Shown: positions 36,128 to 45,941, counted from the first letter of the stretch. The stretch: DNA of 64,000 bases from Arsenicitalea aurantiaca (GCF_003994485.1 NZ_RZNJ01000005.1:124001-188000), one strand, 5' to 3'. Translations and numbers: made by a program. Notes: generated by a model not told the origin, from the sequence alone.

Positions 36128-37942
36128 TCAGCCCGCCTTGGCGGCGCGCATCTGCTTCTTGCGCTCGTTGGGGTCGAGCCAGATCTTGCGCAGCCGGATC
36201 GATTTGGGCGTCACCTCGACATATTCGTCCTCGGCGATATAGCCCAGCGACTGCTCGAGGGTGAGCTTCTTGGGGGTGGTCAGGCGCACCGCCTCGTCCT
36301 TGGAGGTGGTGCGAATGTTGGTCAGCTGCTTGCCCTTGAGCGCGTTGACCTCGAGATCGTTCTCGCGGCTGTGCTCGCCGATGATCATGCCCTCGTAGAT
36401 GTCGACGCCGGCATCGATCATGATCGGGCCGCGATCTTCGAGGTTCCAGAGCGCGAAGGCGACCGACTGGCCGGTGCCGTTCGAGATCAGGACGCCCGTG
36501 CGGCGGCCGGGCAGTTCGCCCTTATAGGGCACGAAGGAGTGGAACAGCCGGTTGAAGATGGCCGTGCCGCGGGTGTCCGACAGCAGTTCGGGCTGGTAGC
36601 CGATCAGCGAGCGGGTCGGCACGATCAGCCGCAGGCGCGTGCGCCCGACGCCCGAGGCGCGCATCTCGAGGAGCTCGCCCTTGCGCTCGGTCAGCTTCTG
36701 CACGACCGTGCCAGTGTGCTCGTCATCGACGTCGATGATGACTTCCTCGACCGGCTCGAGCTTGACCCCGTCCTCTTCTTTCATCAGCACCTTGGGCCGG
36801 CCGATGGTCAATTCGAACCCCTCGCGGCGCATGTTCTCGATGAGAACGGCCAGCTGCAATTCGCCCCGGCCGGCGACGTCGAAGCTGTCATTGTCCTCGC
36901 CGGGGGTGACGCGGATGGCGACATTGCCCTCGGCCTCGCGCATCAGGCGCTCGCGGATGACGCGCGACTGCACCTTGTCGCCCTCGCGGCCGGCCAGCGG
37001 GCCGTCATTGATGCGGAAGGTGACCGAGAGGGTGGGGGGATCGATCGGGCGCGCGGCGAGCGGGGTCGTGACCGAAGGCGCGCAGATGGTGTCGGCCACG
37101 GTCGAGGTCTCGAGCCCGGCAATGGCGACGATGTCGCCGGCTTCGCCCACTTCGATCGGGGTGCGCTCGAGCCCGCGGAAGGCCAGGATCTTGGAGACCC
37201 GGCCCTTTTCCACTTCCTTGCCCTCGCGGTTGAGGGTGTGGATGGGATCGTTCGGCTTGACCGTGCCCGAGGTGATGCGCCCGGTCAGGATGCGCCCGAG
37301 AAACGGGTTGCGCTCGATGGTCGTGACCAGCATGCGGAAGGCGCCGTCCTCGACGTCGGGGGACGGCACGTGCTCGATCACCTTGTCGAGCAGCGGGCTC
37401 AGATCGGTCTTGGGGCCCTCGGGCTCGGCAGCCATCCAGCCCTGCTTGGCCGAACCGTAGAGCACAGGGAAATCGAGCTGCTCGGAGCTCGCATCGAGCG
37501 CGATGAAGAGATCGAAGATCTCCTCGAGCACTTCGAGGTGCCGCTCGTCGGACTTGTCGATCTTGTTGATCGCAACGATCGGGCGCAGCCCCTGGGCCAG
37601 CGCCTTGCCGAGCACGAACTTGGTCTGGGGCATCGGGCCCTCGGCGGCATCGACCAGAATGACGACGCCATCGACCATGGAGAGGATGCGCTCGACCTCG
37701 CCGCCGAAATCGGCGTGGCCCGGCGTATCCACGATATTGATGCGCGTGTCCTTCCAGGTGAGCGAGGTCACCTTGGCGAGGATGGTGATGCCACGCTCAC
37801 GCTCGATGTCGTTGCTGTCCATGGCGCGCTCTTCGACGCGCTCGTTCTCGCGAAAGGAGCCGGACTGCTTGAGGAGCACGTCGATCAGGGTCGTCTTGCC
37901 ATGGTCGACGTGGGCGATGATTGCGATATTGCGCAGGTTCAT
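36128..37942 (-). CDS. typA: Ribosome-associated GTPase TypA/BipA
   Basis: Translational GTPase acting on 50S assembly and stress adaptation. 604 residues from ATG 37942 (MNLRNIAIIAHVDHG). G motifs AHVDHGKTT, DTPGHADF and NKID are intact, followed by EF-G-like beta-barrel and alpha/beta domains and the TypA-specific C-terminal domain. Upstream in-frame codons belong to a long leader containing a hairpin (37979-38006). The ribosome site is weak. Confidence 0.96.
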   Translation of the reverse strand: MNLRNIAIIAHVDHGKTTLIDVLLKQSGSFRENERVEERAMDSNDIERERGITILAKVTSLTWKDTRINIVDTPGHADFGGEVERILSMVDGVVILVDAAEGPMPQTKFVLGKALAQGLRPIVAINKIDKSDERHLEVLEEIFDLFIALDASSEQLDFPVLYGSAKQGWMAAEPEGPKTDLSPLLDKVIEHVPSPDVEDGAFRMLVTTIERNPFLGRILTGRITSGTVKPNDPIHTLNREGKEVEKGRVSKILAFRGLERTPIEVGEAGDIVAIAGLETSTVADTICAPSVTTPLAARPIDPPTLSVTFRINDGPLAGREGDKVQSRVIRERLMREAEGNVAIRVTPGEDNDSFDVAGRGELQLAVLIENMRREGFELTIGRPKVLMKEEDGVKLEPVEEVIIDVDDEHTGTVVQKLTERKGELLEMRASGVGRTRLRLIVPTRSLIGYQPELLSDTRGTAIFNRLFHSFVPYKGELPGRRTGVLISNGTGQSVAFALWNLEDRGPIMIDAGVDIYEGMIIGEHSRENDLEVNALKGKQLTNIRTTSKDEAVRLTTPKKLTLEQSLGYIAEDEYVEVTPKSIRLRKIWLDPNERKKQMRAAKAG

Positions 37943-37978
37943 AGGGTGGTCAGCCTTGTTGGCATGGGTCTGTGGCGG

Positions 37979-38006
37979 GGTCCACGGGGGCAACCCCATG
38001 TGGACC
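37979..38006 (-). promoter_or_regulatory. Hairpin in the typA leader
   Basis: GGTCCAC...GTGGACC outer stem with an inner GGGG/CCCC, separated by a two-base bulge. It lies about 37-64 nt upstream of the typA ATG. A structural or regulatory role is speculative. Confidence 0.3.
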
Positions 38007-38197
38007 GGACCCGGCCGAGCCATGCTGGAAACAGCGGCGCCGGCCCGAAACGGGGCATCGCAGCGCATTCGCGCGCTGCCATAGCCCAGAGTGACGACAG
38101 AAACAAGACAGCCCCTGCGCAGGGCTGGGTTGCGCACGCGCCCCGAGGCGCCGGCCGGAAGGGCCGACGCCCGGACATTCAGGTGGCGTAGGGGCCC

Positions 38198-39427
38198 CTA
38201 GCGCCCGCCACCGACGCGCTTGCGGCGCGCGCCATAGGTCTTGAGCCGCAGCCCGTTGAGCTTGATGAAGCCCTCGGCATCGTGGTGGTCGTAGGTGCCG
38301 GTGCCTTCCTCGAAGGTCACGAGGTCCTCCGAATAGAGCGAATAGGGCGAGGTGCGCGAGACGAGGTGCGCGCTGCCCTTGTAGAGCTTGATGGTGACTT
38401 CGCCCGCCACATACTCCTGGCTCTTGTCGATCAGCGCCTGCAGCATCTCGCGCTCGGGGCTGAACCAGAAGCCATTGTAGATGAGCTCGGCATAGCGGGG
38501 CATGATGTCGTCCTTGAGGTGCGCCGCACCCCGGTCGAGCGTGATCGATTCGATGCCGCGATGGGCAACCAGCAGGATCGTGCCGCCCGGCGTCTCGTAG
38601 ACGCCGCGGCTCTTCATGCCCACGAACCGGTTCTCGACGAGGTCGAGCCGCCCCACGCCATGCTTGCCGCCAAGCTCGTTGAGCCTGGTCAGCAGCGCCG
38701 CCGGCGAGAGCTTTTCGCCATTGACCGAGACCGCATCGCCCTTCTCGAAGCCGATGGTGACGAGTTCGGGCGTGTCCGGCGCCTGCTCGGGGTCGACCGT
38801 GCGCTGGTAGACGTAATCGGGCGCGGCCTCCGCGGGGTCCTCGAGCACCTTGCCTTCCGACGAGGTGTGGAGGAGGTTCGCATCGACCGAGAACGGGGCC
38901 TCGCCGCGCTTGTCCTTTGGCACGGGGATCTGGTTCTTTTCGGCATAGTCGATGAGCCGGGTGCGGCTCTGCAGATCCCATTCGCGCCAGGGCGCGATCA
39001 CCCTGATCGCGGGGTTGAGCGCATAGGCCGAGAGTTCGAAGCGTACCTGGTCGTTGCCCTTGCCGGTTGCGCCATGGGCGACGGCATCGGCGCCGGTCTC
39101 TTCGGCGATTTCGACGAGGCGCTTGGCAATCAGCGGCCGGGCGATAGAGGTGCCGAGGAGATAGACGCCTTCATAGAGCGCATTGGCGCGGAACATGGGG
39201 AAGACGAAATCACGTACGAATTCCTCGCGCAGATCCTCGATGCGGATATCCTTGATCCCCATCATCTCGGCCTTCTTGCGCGCCGGCTCGAGCTCCTCGC
39301 CCTGGCCGAGATCGGCGGTGAAGGTCACGACCTCGCAGCCATATTCGGTCTGCAGCCATTTGAGGATGATCGATGTGTCGAGCCCGCCCGAATAGGCCAG
39401 CACCACTTTCTTGATTTCATTTGCCAT
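38198..39427 (-). CDS. argG: Argininosuccinate synthase
   Basis: Joins citrulline and aspartate with ATP in arginine synthesis. 409 residues from ATG 39427 ([15 protein letters not shown]). ATP pyrophosphatase loop AYSGGLDTS, plus [14 protein letters not shown] and [11 protein letters not shown] are intact. Divergent from the LysE-family exporter. Confidence 0.98.
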   Translation of the reverse strand: MANEIKKVVLAYSGGLDTSIILKWLQTEYGCEVVTFTADLGQGEELEPARKKAEMMGIKDIRIEDLREEFVRDFVFPMFRANALYEGVYLLGTSIARPLIAKRLVEIAEETGADAVAHGATGKGNDQVRFELSAYALNPAIRVIAPWREWDLQSRTRLIDYAEKNQIPVPKDKRGEAPFSVDANLLHTSSEGKVLEDPAEAAPDYVYQRTVDPEQAPDTPELVTIGFEKGDAVSVNGEKLSPAALLTRLNELGGKHGVGRLDLVENRFVGMKSRGVYETPGGTILLVAHRGIESITLDRGAAHLKDDIMPRYAELIYNGFWFSPEREMLQALIDKSQEYVAGEVTIKLYKGSAHLVSRTSPYSLYSEDLVTFEEGTGTYDHHDAEGFIKLNGLRLKTYGARRKRVGGGR

Positions 39428-39536
39428 TGGAGCGTCTCTGCATGGAAAAGCCGGGGGTCCCGGCCGGTTGGGGCGCACCCTATTCAAGCGGGTGCCCGCG
39501 TGCAATTGTCCGCCGAGGCTTTTTCGTGCGTGCCCA

Positions 39537-40184
39537 ATGGTCCAGTTCGTCCCCGATCTCCCCGTCATCGCCGCCTTCGCGATCGCCGCCTTCGTCCTTG
39601 CCGTGACGCCGGGACCGGACATGGCGCTCTTTTTGTCGCGCGCCATCAACTACGGGCGCGCCCATGGGGTGGCGTGCCTTCTGGGCGCGATGACCGGGCT
39701 CGTCTTTCATTCGCTGCTCGCCGCACTCGGCATTTCGATCCTGATCGCGGCGGCGCCATCCGCCTTCATGGCGCTCAAGATCGCAGGGGCGGTCTACCTT
39801 CTCTTTCTCGCCATCCAGGCGCTGCGGGCGGGCGATACGCTCGCGCTGGCCGGCGCGGGGCGGGTGCGCCCAAGCCTTGCGGGCAGCTACCTCACCGGGC
39901 TCGGCATCAACCTTTTGAACCCCAAGATCATCCTCTTTTTCGTGACGTTCCTCCCCCAGTTCGTTGCGCCCGACGATCCGGCGGCGGCAGGCAAGCTCCT
40001 CTTTTTAGGCGCCGAGTTCATCCTCGTCTCGCTCCCGCCCACCATCGCCATGATCTTCGTCGCGGGCTGGCTCGCGCGTGTGCTCGCTCAGAAGCAATGG
40101 GTGGGCCGGCTCCTCAACTGGAGCTTTGCGGGCGTCTTCACAGCCTTCGCGGGGACGATCCTCTTTGCCGAGGGACGGCGCTGA
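39537..40184 (+). CDS. LysE/RhtB family amino acid exporter
   Basis: 215 residues, six membrane helices, with the signature [19 protein letters not shown] near the N-terminus and NPKIILFF in the middle. Exports amino acids or homoserine-lactone-like compounds; substrate not readable. Position next to argG might hint at arginine or a relative, but that is inference. Start ATG 39537 in the 109-nt gap after argG. Confidence 0.92.
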   Translation: MVQFVPDLPVIAAFAIAAFVLAVTPGPDMALFLSRAINYGRAHGVACLLGAMTGLVFHSLLAALGISILIAAAPSAFMALKIAGAVYLLFLAIQALRAGDTLALAGAGRVRPSLAGSYLTGLGINLLNPKIILFFVTFLPQFVAPDDPAAAGKLLFLGAEFILVSLPPTIAMIFVAGWLARVLAQKQWVGRLLNWSFAGVFTAFAGTILFAEGRR

Positions 40185-40249
40185 GCCGAGTGGCGGAACG
40201 ATCCGGCGCGTCACCCGTTTGGCGTTCCGAACACGCAAAGGGGCCCTAC

Positions 40250-40408
40250 ATGGACGTCATCCGCATCATCCTGTCCGTCATCATTCCGCCGGTCGGGGTG
40301 TTCCTCCAGGTTGGTCTGGGGCTCCATTTCTGGCTCAACATCCTCCTGACGCTGCTCGGCTATTTCCCCGGCCTCATCCACGCCGTCTGGGTGATTTTGC
40401 GCAAGTGA
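40250..40408 (+). CDS. YqaE/Pmp3 family small membrane protein
   Basis: 52 residues with two membrane helices and the Pmp3 landmark IIPPVGVFLQVG. Family members respond to salt or membrane-potential stress. ATG 40250, AAGGGG upstream. Confidence 0.92.
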   Translation: MDVIRIILSVIIPPVGVFLQVGLGLHFWLNILLTLLGYFPGLIHAVWVILRK

Positions 40409-40496
40409 TGCCGCTCGGCGCGGCGCTGGCGAGGCTCTGAGTTCCACCAGCCACGCCTCCCTCCCACTACCCACAGCCAACGCCGAGAACCCTCCC

Positions 40497-40570
40497 CCGT
40501 CATTGCCGGGCTCGTCCCGGCAATCCAGCGCGGAGCCCTTGGACCACCGGGACGAGCCCGGTGGTGACGG
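40497..40570 (+). repeat. Double-hairpin intergenic repeat, copy 3
   Basis: A 74-nt unit starting CCGTCATTGCCGGG and ending CGGTGGTGACGG; both stems are perfect. Nearly identical to copy 4, 120 nt downstream. Confidence 0.87.
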
Positions 40571-40689
40571 CGACTGAGAGATCGGTTGTCGGGGTAGAGG
40601 CTGGCGGGTTTTCGGCATGGCTCTGAGCGCGTCCGGCGCCAGTGACGCCCACACCTCACCAGACAGGGGCAACCCGTCCAACCCTCCCC

Positions 40690-40762
40690 CCGTCATTGCC
40701 GGGCTCGTCCCGGCAATCCAGCGCGGAGCCCTGGGCCACCGGGACGAGCCCGGTGGCGACGG
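40690..40762 (+). repeat. Double-hairpin intergenic repeat, copy 4
   Basis: A 73-nt unit almost identical to copy 3, with one base missing and scattered changes (GGCCACC, GGTGGCGACGG). Confidence 0.87.
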
Positions 40763-40813
40763 AAACGATAGAGCGGGGCGGGCCTCGCCGCTTGCCGCAG
40801 CACCCCGCACCCC

Positions 40814-41131
40814 TCACCGCTTCCGCCTGCCTCCGCCCCTGATGCGGGTGCGGGCGTGAAAGCCGGGCGGGCGGCTCGCAACCCATTCGAGAAAGCCGGC
40901 CATGGCCGGGTGGGCGCGCAGCGCTTCGATGTCGGCAAGTTCGCGGGCGAGCTCGGTCTCGGTGAAGCGGGCGTGGATGGCGCTGTGGCAGATCTGGTGC
41001 AGCAGCACCGTGCCCTTACGCGTGCCGCCCCTGAGCCGCGGCACGAGGTGGTGCCGGCTCGCCTTGGCGCCTTTCGGGATCGGCCGGTCGCAGAGCGGGC
41101 AGAGCGGATCGGTGTCTTCCCCGCCCGCCAT
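40814..41131 (-). CDS. Small HNH endonuclease-fold protein
   Basis: 105 residues. A CPLC zinc pair near the N-terminus, then SRHHLVPRLRGG, LLHQICHSAIHARF and TETELARELADI, the layout of a compact HNH family common in alphaproteobacteria. No partner nuclease or toxin gene. Start ATG 41131 lies 2 nt after the rlmN stop, so the two are probably co-translated. Function unknown. Confidence 0.85.
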   Translation of the reverse strand: MAGGEDTDPLCPLCDRPIPKGAKASRHHLVPRLRGGTRKGTVLLHQICHSAIHARFTETELARELADIEALRAHPAMAGFLEWVASRPPGFHARTRIRGGGRRKR

Positions 41132-41133
41132 CG

Positions 41134-42336
41134 TCAGGCCGAGAGCGCTTCGCGGTCCTTTTTCGAGAGCCGCTCGGTTTCCGACTTCAGCTGCCCACAG
41201 GCCGCGAAGATGTCGCGCCCGCGCGGGGTGCGCACGGGGCTCGCATAGCCGGCGCGGTTGACGATGTCGGCGAACCGCTCGATGCGCGAAGAGGGCGAGC
41301 AGGCATAGTTCGTGCCCGGCCAGGGGTTGAACGGAATGAGGTTGATCTTGGCGGGAATGCCGGCGAGGAGCCGCACCAGTTCGCGCGCATCGGCGTCGGA
41401 ATCGTTGATGTCGTCCAGCATCACATATTCGAAGGTGATGCGGCGCGCGTTCGAAAGCCCGGGATAATTGCGGCACGCCTCCAGCAGTTCGGCGAGCGGC
41501 CATTTCTTGTTGATGGGCACCAGCATGTCGCGCAGATCGTCGCGCACGGCGTGGAGCGAAATGGCCAGCATCACCCCGATCTCGCGGCCCGTGGGCTCGA
41601 TCTGGGGCACGACGCCGGAGGTCGAGAGCGTGATGCGGCGCTTGGAGAGCGAGATCCCCGCCTCGTCGGACGCGATCAGCAGCGCCTTTTTCACATTGTC
41701 GTAATTGTAGAGCGGCTCGCCCATGCCCATCATCACGATATTGGTGATGGCGCGGGTTTCCCCGCCCGGCACGAGCCCGCCATCATCGGGGCGGCTGCCG
41801 CCGGGGAAATCGCCGAGCCGCTCGCGCGCCATCAGGATCTGCCCCAGGATTTCCCCTGCGGTCAGATTGCGCACGAGCTTCTGGGTGCCGGTGTGGCAGA
41901 ACGAACAGGTGAGCGTGCACCCCACCTGGCTCGAAACGCAGAGCGTGCCGCGATCGGCCTCGGGAATGTAGACGGTTTCCACTTCGACCGGCGGCATCAT
42001 CGGCGCCTTGGGGTCGCGATAGCGAAAGAGCCATTTGCGCGTGCCGTCCGAGGAAACCTGCTCGGAGACAATCTCGGGCCGGTCGAGCAGGAAGCTGTCG
42101 GCGAGCTTCTGGCGGAACCCCTTCTGGATGTTGGTCATCCGCTCGAAATCGGTCACGCCATTGACGTAGATCCAGTTCCAGAGCTGGCTGGCGCGCATGC
42201 GCGCCTCGCGATCGACGACCCCGACGCTGCCGAGCGCGTCGGCGAGTTCGGCCTTGCCGAGCCCCACGAGCGAGGTTCGGCCCTGCAGGAGAGGGCGGGG
42301 CGCGGTCGTGTGGTCGAGATTGAGGGCAATGCTCAT
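41134..42336 (-). CDS. rlmN: 23S rRNA (adenine-2503-C2)/tRNA (A37-C2)-methyltransferase RlmN
   Basis: Radical-SAM methyltransferase acting on A2503 of 23S rRNA and A37 of some tRNAs. 400 residues. The FeS cluster motif is CTLTCSFC (C140, C144, C147), the downstream glycine-rich [12 protein letters not shown] is present, and the C-terminal resolving cysteine occurs in FAACGQL. Confidence 0.97.
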   Translation of the reverse strand: MSIALNLDHTTAPRPLLQGRTSLVGLGKAELADALGSVGVVDREARMRASQLWNWIYVNGVTDFERMTNIQKGFRQKLADSFLLDRPEIVSEQVSSDGTRKWLFRYRDPKAPMMPPVEVETVYIPEADRGTLCVSSQVGCTLTCSFCHTGTQKLVRNLTAGEILGQILMARERLGDFPGGSRPDDGGLVPGGETRAITNIVMMGMGEPLYNYDNVKKALLIASDEAGISLSKRRITLSTSGVVPQIEPTGREIGVMLAISLHAVRDDLRDMLVPINKKWPLAELLEACRNYPGLSNARRITFEYVMLDDINDSDADARELVRLLAGIPAKINLIPFNPWPGTNYACSPSSRIERFADIVNRAGYASPVRTPRGRDIFAACGQLKSETERLSKKDREALSA

Positions 42337-42449
42337 GAATGCGTGTCCCGCGCCTCTGCGGCGGTCAAAACGATATGACGATCAGATAGAGAGCCCTGCC
42401 GATAGCACAAGTGGCGGGCGCGCGCAAAGCACGAGCCCGCGTTCAGCTC

Positions 42450-42466
42450 CGGGCCTCTTCGGCCCG
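42450..42466 (-). terminator. Hairpin after the ialB-like gene
   Basis: CGGGCC-TCTTC-GGCCCG directly after the stop of the minus-strand gene at 42469. It lacks a T-run, so it is a weak or Rho-assisted terminator at best. Confidence 0.35.
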
Positions 42467-42468
42467 TC

Positions 42469-42987
42469 TCAGCCGCACTGCTGGTCGATGGCGCGCGAGG
42501 CGGCGGTGGCGCCCGAAAGCGAGAAGGTCTGCCGCACGCGGATTCCGCGCTCGGAGGTGCCCTCGACGACGACGCTCGAACCCGCGCGCATCACTCCGGC
42601 CAGGGTCTCGGTCTGGCTCTGGTCGAGCAGCCAGGCCGCATCGTTCTGGGTAAAGAGCGCAAAGCTCTGCCCGCCGACCGAAAGCGTCGCTTCGGTATCG
42701 GGCGCGAAGGTGTAGCCGGCGATCAAATTGAACTCGGCGCGCGCATTCTCGGCGGGCCGGTTGGTCAGGTAGATATAGGCGTCGCCATAGCCGTCAGGGG
42801 TCGGATTGGTTTCGCTCGGGCGGGTCAGTGCGAAGCAGATCGCATTGCCCCCTTCGCTCGCCGAATAGGAGGACCAGCGGTTGAAATCGCCCAGAAGCTG
42901 GACCTGCGCGGCCGCGGGAGTGATCGCCGAAAGGGCGAGCATGGGCACCAGCATGGCGCGGCAGACGCGCTTGAACACAGTCATCAT
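42469..42987 (-). CDS. Invasion-associated locus B (IalB) family protein, copy 1
   Basis: 172 residues: signal peptide (cleavage after TPAAA, near 27), then an IalB-type beta-rich domain with FNRWSSYSASEGGNAICFA and a C-terminal cysteine (IDQQCG) expected to pair with the internal Cys. The two tandem ATGs (42987, 42984) both suit GGAGCTTCG. Named for Bartonella, but widespread in non-pathogenic alphaproteobacteria as periplasmic proteins of unknown role. Paralogue of the next gene. Confidence 0.88.
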   Translation of the reverse strand: MMTVFKRVCRAMLVPMLALSAITPAAAQVQLLGDFNRWSSYSASEGGNAICFALTRPSETNPTPDGYGDAYIYLTNRPAENARAEFNLIAGYTFAPDTEATLSVGGQSFALFTQNDAAWLLDQSQTETLAGVMRAGSSVVVEGTSERGIRVRQTFSLSGATAASRAIDQQCG

Positions 42988-43071
42988 CGAAGCTCCGGCC
43001 TAAAGGGCGATGTGCCCGACGCCCATTCGGGGGCGCCGGGCACAACGCACATGGCGCAAAGGCGTTGCCGC

Positions 43072-43596
43072 TCAGGCGCAGGCGCGGTCGATGGCGTCCA
43101 TCGCCGCCGCGCTGCCCGAAAGCGAATAGGTGTCGGTGGTGTTGGTGCCGCGCTGGCTCGTGCCGCGCACCACGAGCCGCGAACCGGCACGGAAGGACTG
43201 CACGAACCCGCTCTCGTCGCTGGCGCTGGCGAGCCATGCCGCCTCGCCTTCGGTCACCATCGGATAGGCGCGCCCGTCGATCGTCGCCGAGGCGTTGGCG
43301 TTGGAGGTGTTGAAGGGGTAGCCGATCAGGCTCTGCACTTCGTTTCTCGTGCCTAGGCCCTTGCGGTGGATGATCAGGAAATGGATCGCCCCCCGGTTCA
43401 CATTGCCGGGCTGGCTGTCGCTGGGGGTGCTAGAGATATAGCACATCACCCCATTGGCGTCGGTGCTCTGCCAGGCCGTCCAGGCATTGAACGTCCCCAG
43501 GCTCGTGGCTTCCTGTGCTCCCGCCGGGGCGGCAAGGCCCACGCACATTCCCGCAATCGCAACGCCGCTGAGCAGGCCGCGCATCTTCGATGTCAT
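43072..43596 (-). CDS. Invasion-associated locus B (IalB) family protein, copy 2
   Basis: 174 residues: signal peptide (cleavage after PAGA, near 27), the same domain plan as copy 1 (FNAWTAWQSTDANGVMCYI, and C-terminal AIDRACA). Identity is clearest in the N-terminal FNxW motif, the cysteines and the C-terminal TxSLSG...AID block. Start at ATG 43596 following AGGAAGG; ATG 43584 is an alternative. It lies 84 nt upstream of copy 1, so the pair likely arose by tandem duplication and may share a transcript. Confidence 0.88.
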   Translation of the reverse strand: MTSKMRGLLSGVAIAGMCVGLAAPAGAQEATSLGTFNAWTAWQSTDANGVMCYISSTPSDSQPGNVNRGAIHFLIIHRKGLGTRNEVQSLIGYPFNTSNANASATIDGRAYPMVTEGEAAWLASASDESGFVQSFRAGSRLVVRGTSQRGTNTTDTYSLSGSAAAMDAIDRACA

Positions 43597-43814
43597 CGCC
43601 AACACTTCCTTCCTCTTGAGGTCTCGTCGCCGTCCATCCGGCCACCACCAGCCGCCCCGTGGTCGCCAGACGCTCAAACCGAAGTGGATTTGAATTAAGT
43701 CGCGACCATAGCGTCAATCGTGTCGGCATTTTGGCGCGCCGGACGCACCCCTTCTTGATGGACCCTCATGCTGAAGGAAAGGTTAACCATGACGCGACCC
43801 CTCGCGCCGAGGGC

Positions 43815-44354
43815 TCAGGCGGCGAGGGGATAGGCCTGTTCGATCACATAGGGGCCGCCCCCCACGGAGTCCCGGCTCGAAAAGAGCACGAACCGCCCCA
43901 CCGGGAACTGCATGGGCTCGAAGCGCCCCGAAAAATCGAGGAAGCGCGCGACCTCGGCGCTCTGGGTGCCGCGCAGCCGGGCGAGGGTGACATGGGGGAT
44001 GAACTTGCGGCCCTCGGGCGCGAGCCCGACCGTCTGCAACAGCCGCTCCTGCGCCGCCTGCAGGCGCATCAGCGAGCTGTCGAGCTCGACCCCGGCATAG
44101 AGCGAATGGGGCTTGTGCGAGCCGAAGGCGCCCAGATGGGTGAGGCGGATGTCGAAGGCCATCGAGTTCGAGAGCCGGTCGAGCCCGTCGGCCACCTCGT
44201 CGGCGGTCACATGATCGACATCGCCTATGAAGCGCAGCGTGATGTGGTAATTGTCCTTGTCTATCCAGCGCGCGCCTTGCAGGCCACCGCGCTTCAAGGA
44301 GAGGCGCAGCGCGATCTCCTCGGGGATTTCGAGACCGGTAAAGAGCCTGGGCAT
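43815..44354 (-). CDS. thpR: RNA 2',3'-cyclic phosphodiesterase (ThpR/LigT)
   Basis: 179 residues of the 2H phosphoesterase superfamily. The two catalytic HxT motifs are HITLRF and HVTLARL. ATG 44354 (MPRLFTGLEIPEE) has GGGAGG upstream. Biological substrate unknown; in vitro members open 2',3'-cyclic phosphates. Confidence 0.95.
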   Translation of the reverse strand: MPRLFTGLEIPEEIALRLSLKRGGLQGARWIDKDNYHITLRFIGDVDHVTADEVADGLDRLSNSMAFDIRLTHLGAFGSHKPHSLYAGVELDSSLMRLQAAQERLLQTVGLAPEGRKFIPHVTLARLRGTQSAEVARFLDFSGRFEPMQFPVGRFVLFSSRDSVGGGPYVIEQAYPLAA

Positions 44355-44606
44355 CGCCCACCTCCCGCGTTTGAACCACCCGATTCGCGTTTGCACGCAG
44401 CAAAACGGTAGCACAGTGCGCCCGCCCCGCAATGGCCCCGCTGCCGGCCCGCCCCGCCTGTGGATGCCTGCGACATTCCGCGTGCGCCCACAATGTGTTG
44501 ATCCCTTGTAATCGGCGGGGCCCACCGCCATATTGTCGCACAAAGGCGAAAGGTACCGTCACAGGGGGTCTTTCGACGACATCTCGCCAGGAAAGGGAAT
44601 TTGACC

Positions 44607-45332
44607 ATGGCTGAATTCGACCGGTCGACTTATGCCGCGCGGGCCGGAAGCGCCGCGGTAATCGATGAGGGGCTGCGCAGCTACATGCTGCGGGTCTACA
44701 ACTACATGGGGATCGGCCTGGTTGTCACAGGCGTGGTCGCCTTCTTCTTCAACCAGTGGGTGATGAGCGATCCGGCGATCGCCCAGGCGGTCTATGGCAG
44801 CCCGCTGATGTGGGTGCTCGCACTGTCCCCGCTCGCCTTCGTGCTCGCGCTCAGCTTCGGGCTCGAGAAGATGAGCGTGCCGACCGCGCAGATGGTGTTC
44901 TGGGCGTTCGCAGCGGTGATGGGGCTTTCGCTCTCGTCCATCTTCACGGTCTACACCGATGCCTCGATCGCCAAGGTGTTCTTCATCACGGCGGCGACCT
45001 TCGGCTCGATGAGCCTCTATGGCTACACCACCAAGCGTGACCTGACGGGCATGGGCTCGTTCCTGTTCATGGGCCTCATCGGTCTCATCATCGCGATGGT
45101 CGTGAACATCTTCATGCAGAGCTCGGCGCTCGAGTTTGCCATCTCGGCGGTCGGCGTGCTGATCTTCGTGGGCCTCACCGCCTATGACACGCAGAAGATC
45201 AAGGAGAGCTACTCGGCCTCCCATGGTGCGGACGTGCTGGGGCGCAACGCCATCCGTGGCGCGCTGTCGCTCTATCTCGACTTCATCAACCTGTTCATGA
45301 TGCTGCTGCGCCTGTTCGGCAACCGCGAATAG
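44607..45332 (+). CDS. Bax inhibitor-1/YccA family membrane protein
   Basis: 241 residues, seven membrane helices, with the C-terminal family landmark LIFVGLTAYDTQKIKE carrying the conserved Asp. Members act as pH-dependent calcium leak channels or protease modulators. AAGGGAA lies 6 nt before ATG 44607. Followed by a strong terminator. Confidence 0.94.
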   Translation: MAEFDRSTYAARAGSAAVIDEGLRSYMLRVYNYMGIGLVVTGVVAFFFNQWVMSDPAIAQAVYGSPLMWVLALSPLAFVLALSFGLEKMSVPTAQMVFWAFAAVMGLSLSSIFTVYTDASIAKVFFITAATFGSMSLYGYTTKRDLTGMGSFLFMGLIGLIIAMVVNIFMQSSALEFAISAVGVLIFVGLTAYDTQKIKESYSASHGADVLGRNAIRGALSLYLDFINLFMMLLRLFGNRE

Positions 45333-45357
45333 TCACCGCGCACCATCTGGAACCCGG

Positions 45358-45392
45358 AAGGGCCGCAGTCTAGAAAGGCTGCGGCCCTTTTT
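45358..45392 (+). terminator. Rho-independent terminator
   Basis: GGGCCGCAG (45360-45368), loop, CTGCGGCCC (45379-45387), then TTTTT. It ends the BI-1 transcript. Confidence 0.87.
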
Positions 45393-45401
45393 CCTGTCCG
45401 G

Positions 45402-45941
45402 GTGATTCACGTGTCCGCCGATCCCATCCTGCGCCCCTTTGCCTGGCACGACGTGCCGGCCATTTCCGCAATCTACGCCCATCACGTGGTCCATGGCGTC
45501 GCAACCTTCGATACCGAGGTGCCGAGCGAGGCGATGATGGCCCACAAATTCGGTACGATGATCGATCTGGGCCATCCCGTGATCGTTGCCGAGCGCGACG
45601 GCGTGCTCGTCGGCTATGCCTATGCCTCCACCTACCGGCCGCGCTTCGCCTATCGGTTCACCTGCGAGGACAGCGTCTATCTCGCCCCCGATGCGACGAG
45701 GCAGGGCATCGGCAATCTGCTGCTCGGCAAGCTGATCGCCGAGTCCCGCGCCTTCGGCTTCAACCAGATGCTGGCGGTCATCACCGGGGGCACCGCTGCC
45801 TCGATCCGCCTGCATGAAAAGCACGGCTTCCGCACCATCGGGCATTATCCCGAACTGGGCTTCAAGTTCGATCGCTGGCATGACATCGTGCACATGCAAT
45901 TGGGCCTGCGCGAGATTCGCGCGGAGGCTGCCGAAGGCTAG
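45402..45941 (+). CDS. GNAT N-acetyltransferase (phosphinothricin acetyltransferase-like)
   Basis: About 179 residues. LRPFAWHDVPAISAIYAHHV N-terminus and acetyl-CoA loop RQGIGNLLL, then the GGTAASIRLHEKHGFRTIGH segment, all typical of the Pat/YncA group that acetylates small amines. Starts at GTG, either 45402 or 45411; neither has a clear ribosome site. The stop is 11 nt before the next gene. Confidence 0.9.
   Translation: MIHVSADPILRPFAWHDVPAISAIYAHHVVHGVATFDTEVPSEAMMAHKFGTMIDLGHPVIVAERDGVLVGYAYASTYRPRFAYRFTCEDSVYLAPDATRQGIGNLLLGKLIAESRAFGFNQMLAVITGGTAASIRLHEKHGFRTIGHYPELGFKFDRWHDIVHMQLGLREIRAEAAEG

Larger units (their letters stand above)
40409..40813. other. 405-nt gap carrying two repeat copies
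   Basis: No gene supported. It contains double-hairpin copies 3 and 4, each preceded by a C-rich AACCCTCCCCC-type flank. The remaining sequence has no feature I can name. Confidence 0.6.

Noticed and set aside
40409-40813. CRISPR-like repeats
   Set aside because: Only two copies in tandem, each self-complementary with two stems, different spacing and further dispersed copies elsewhere; no cas gene.
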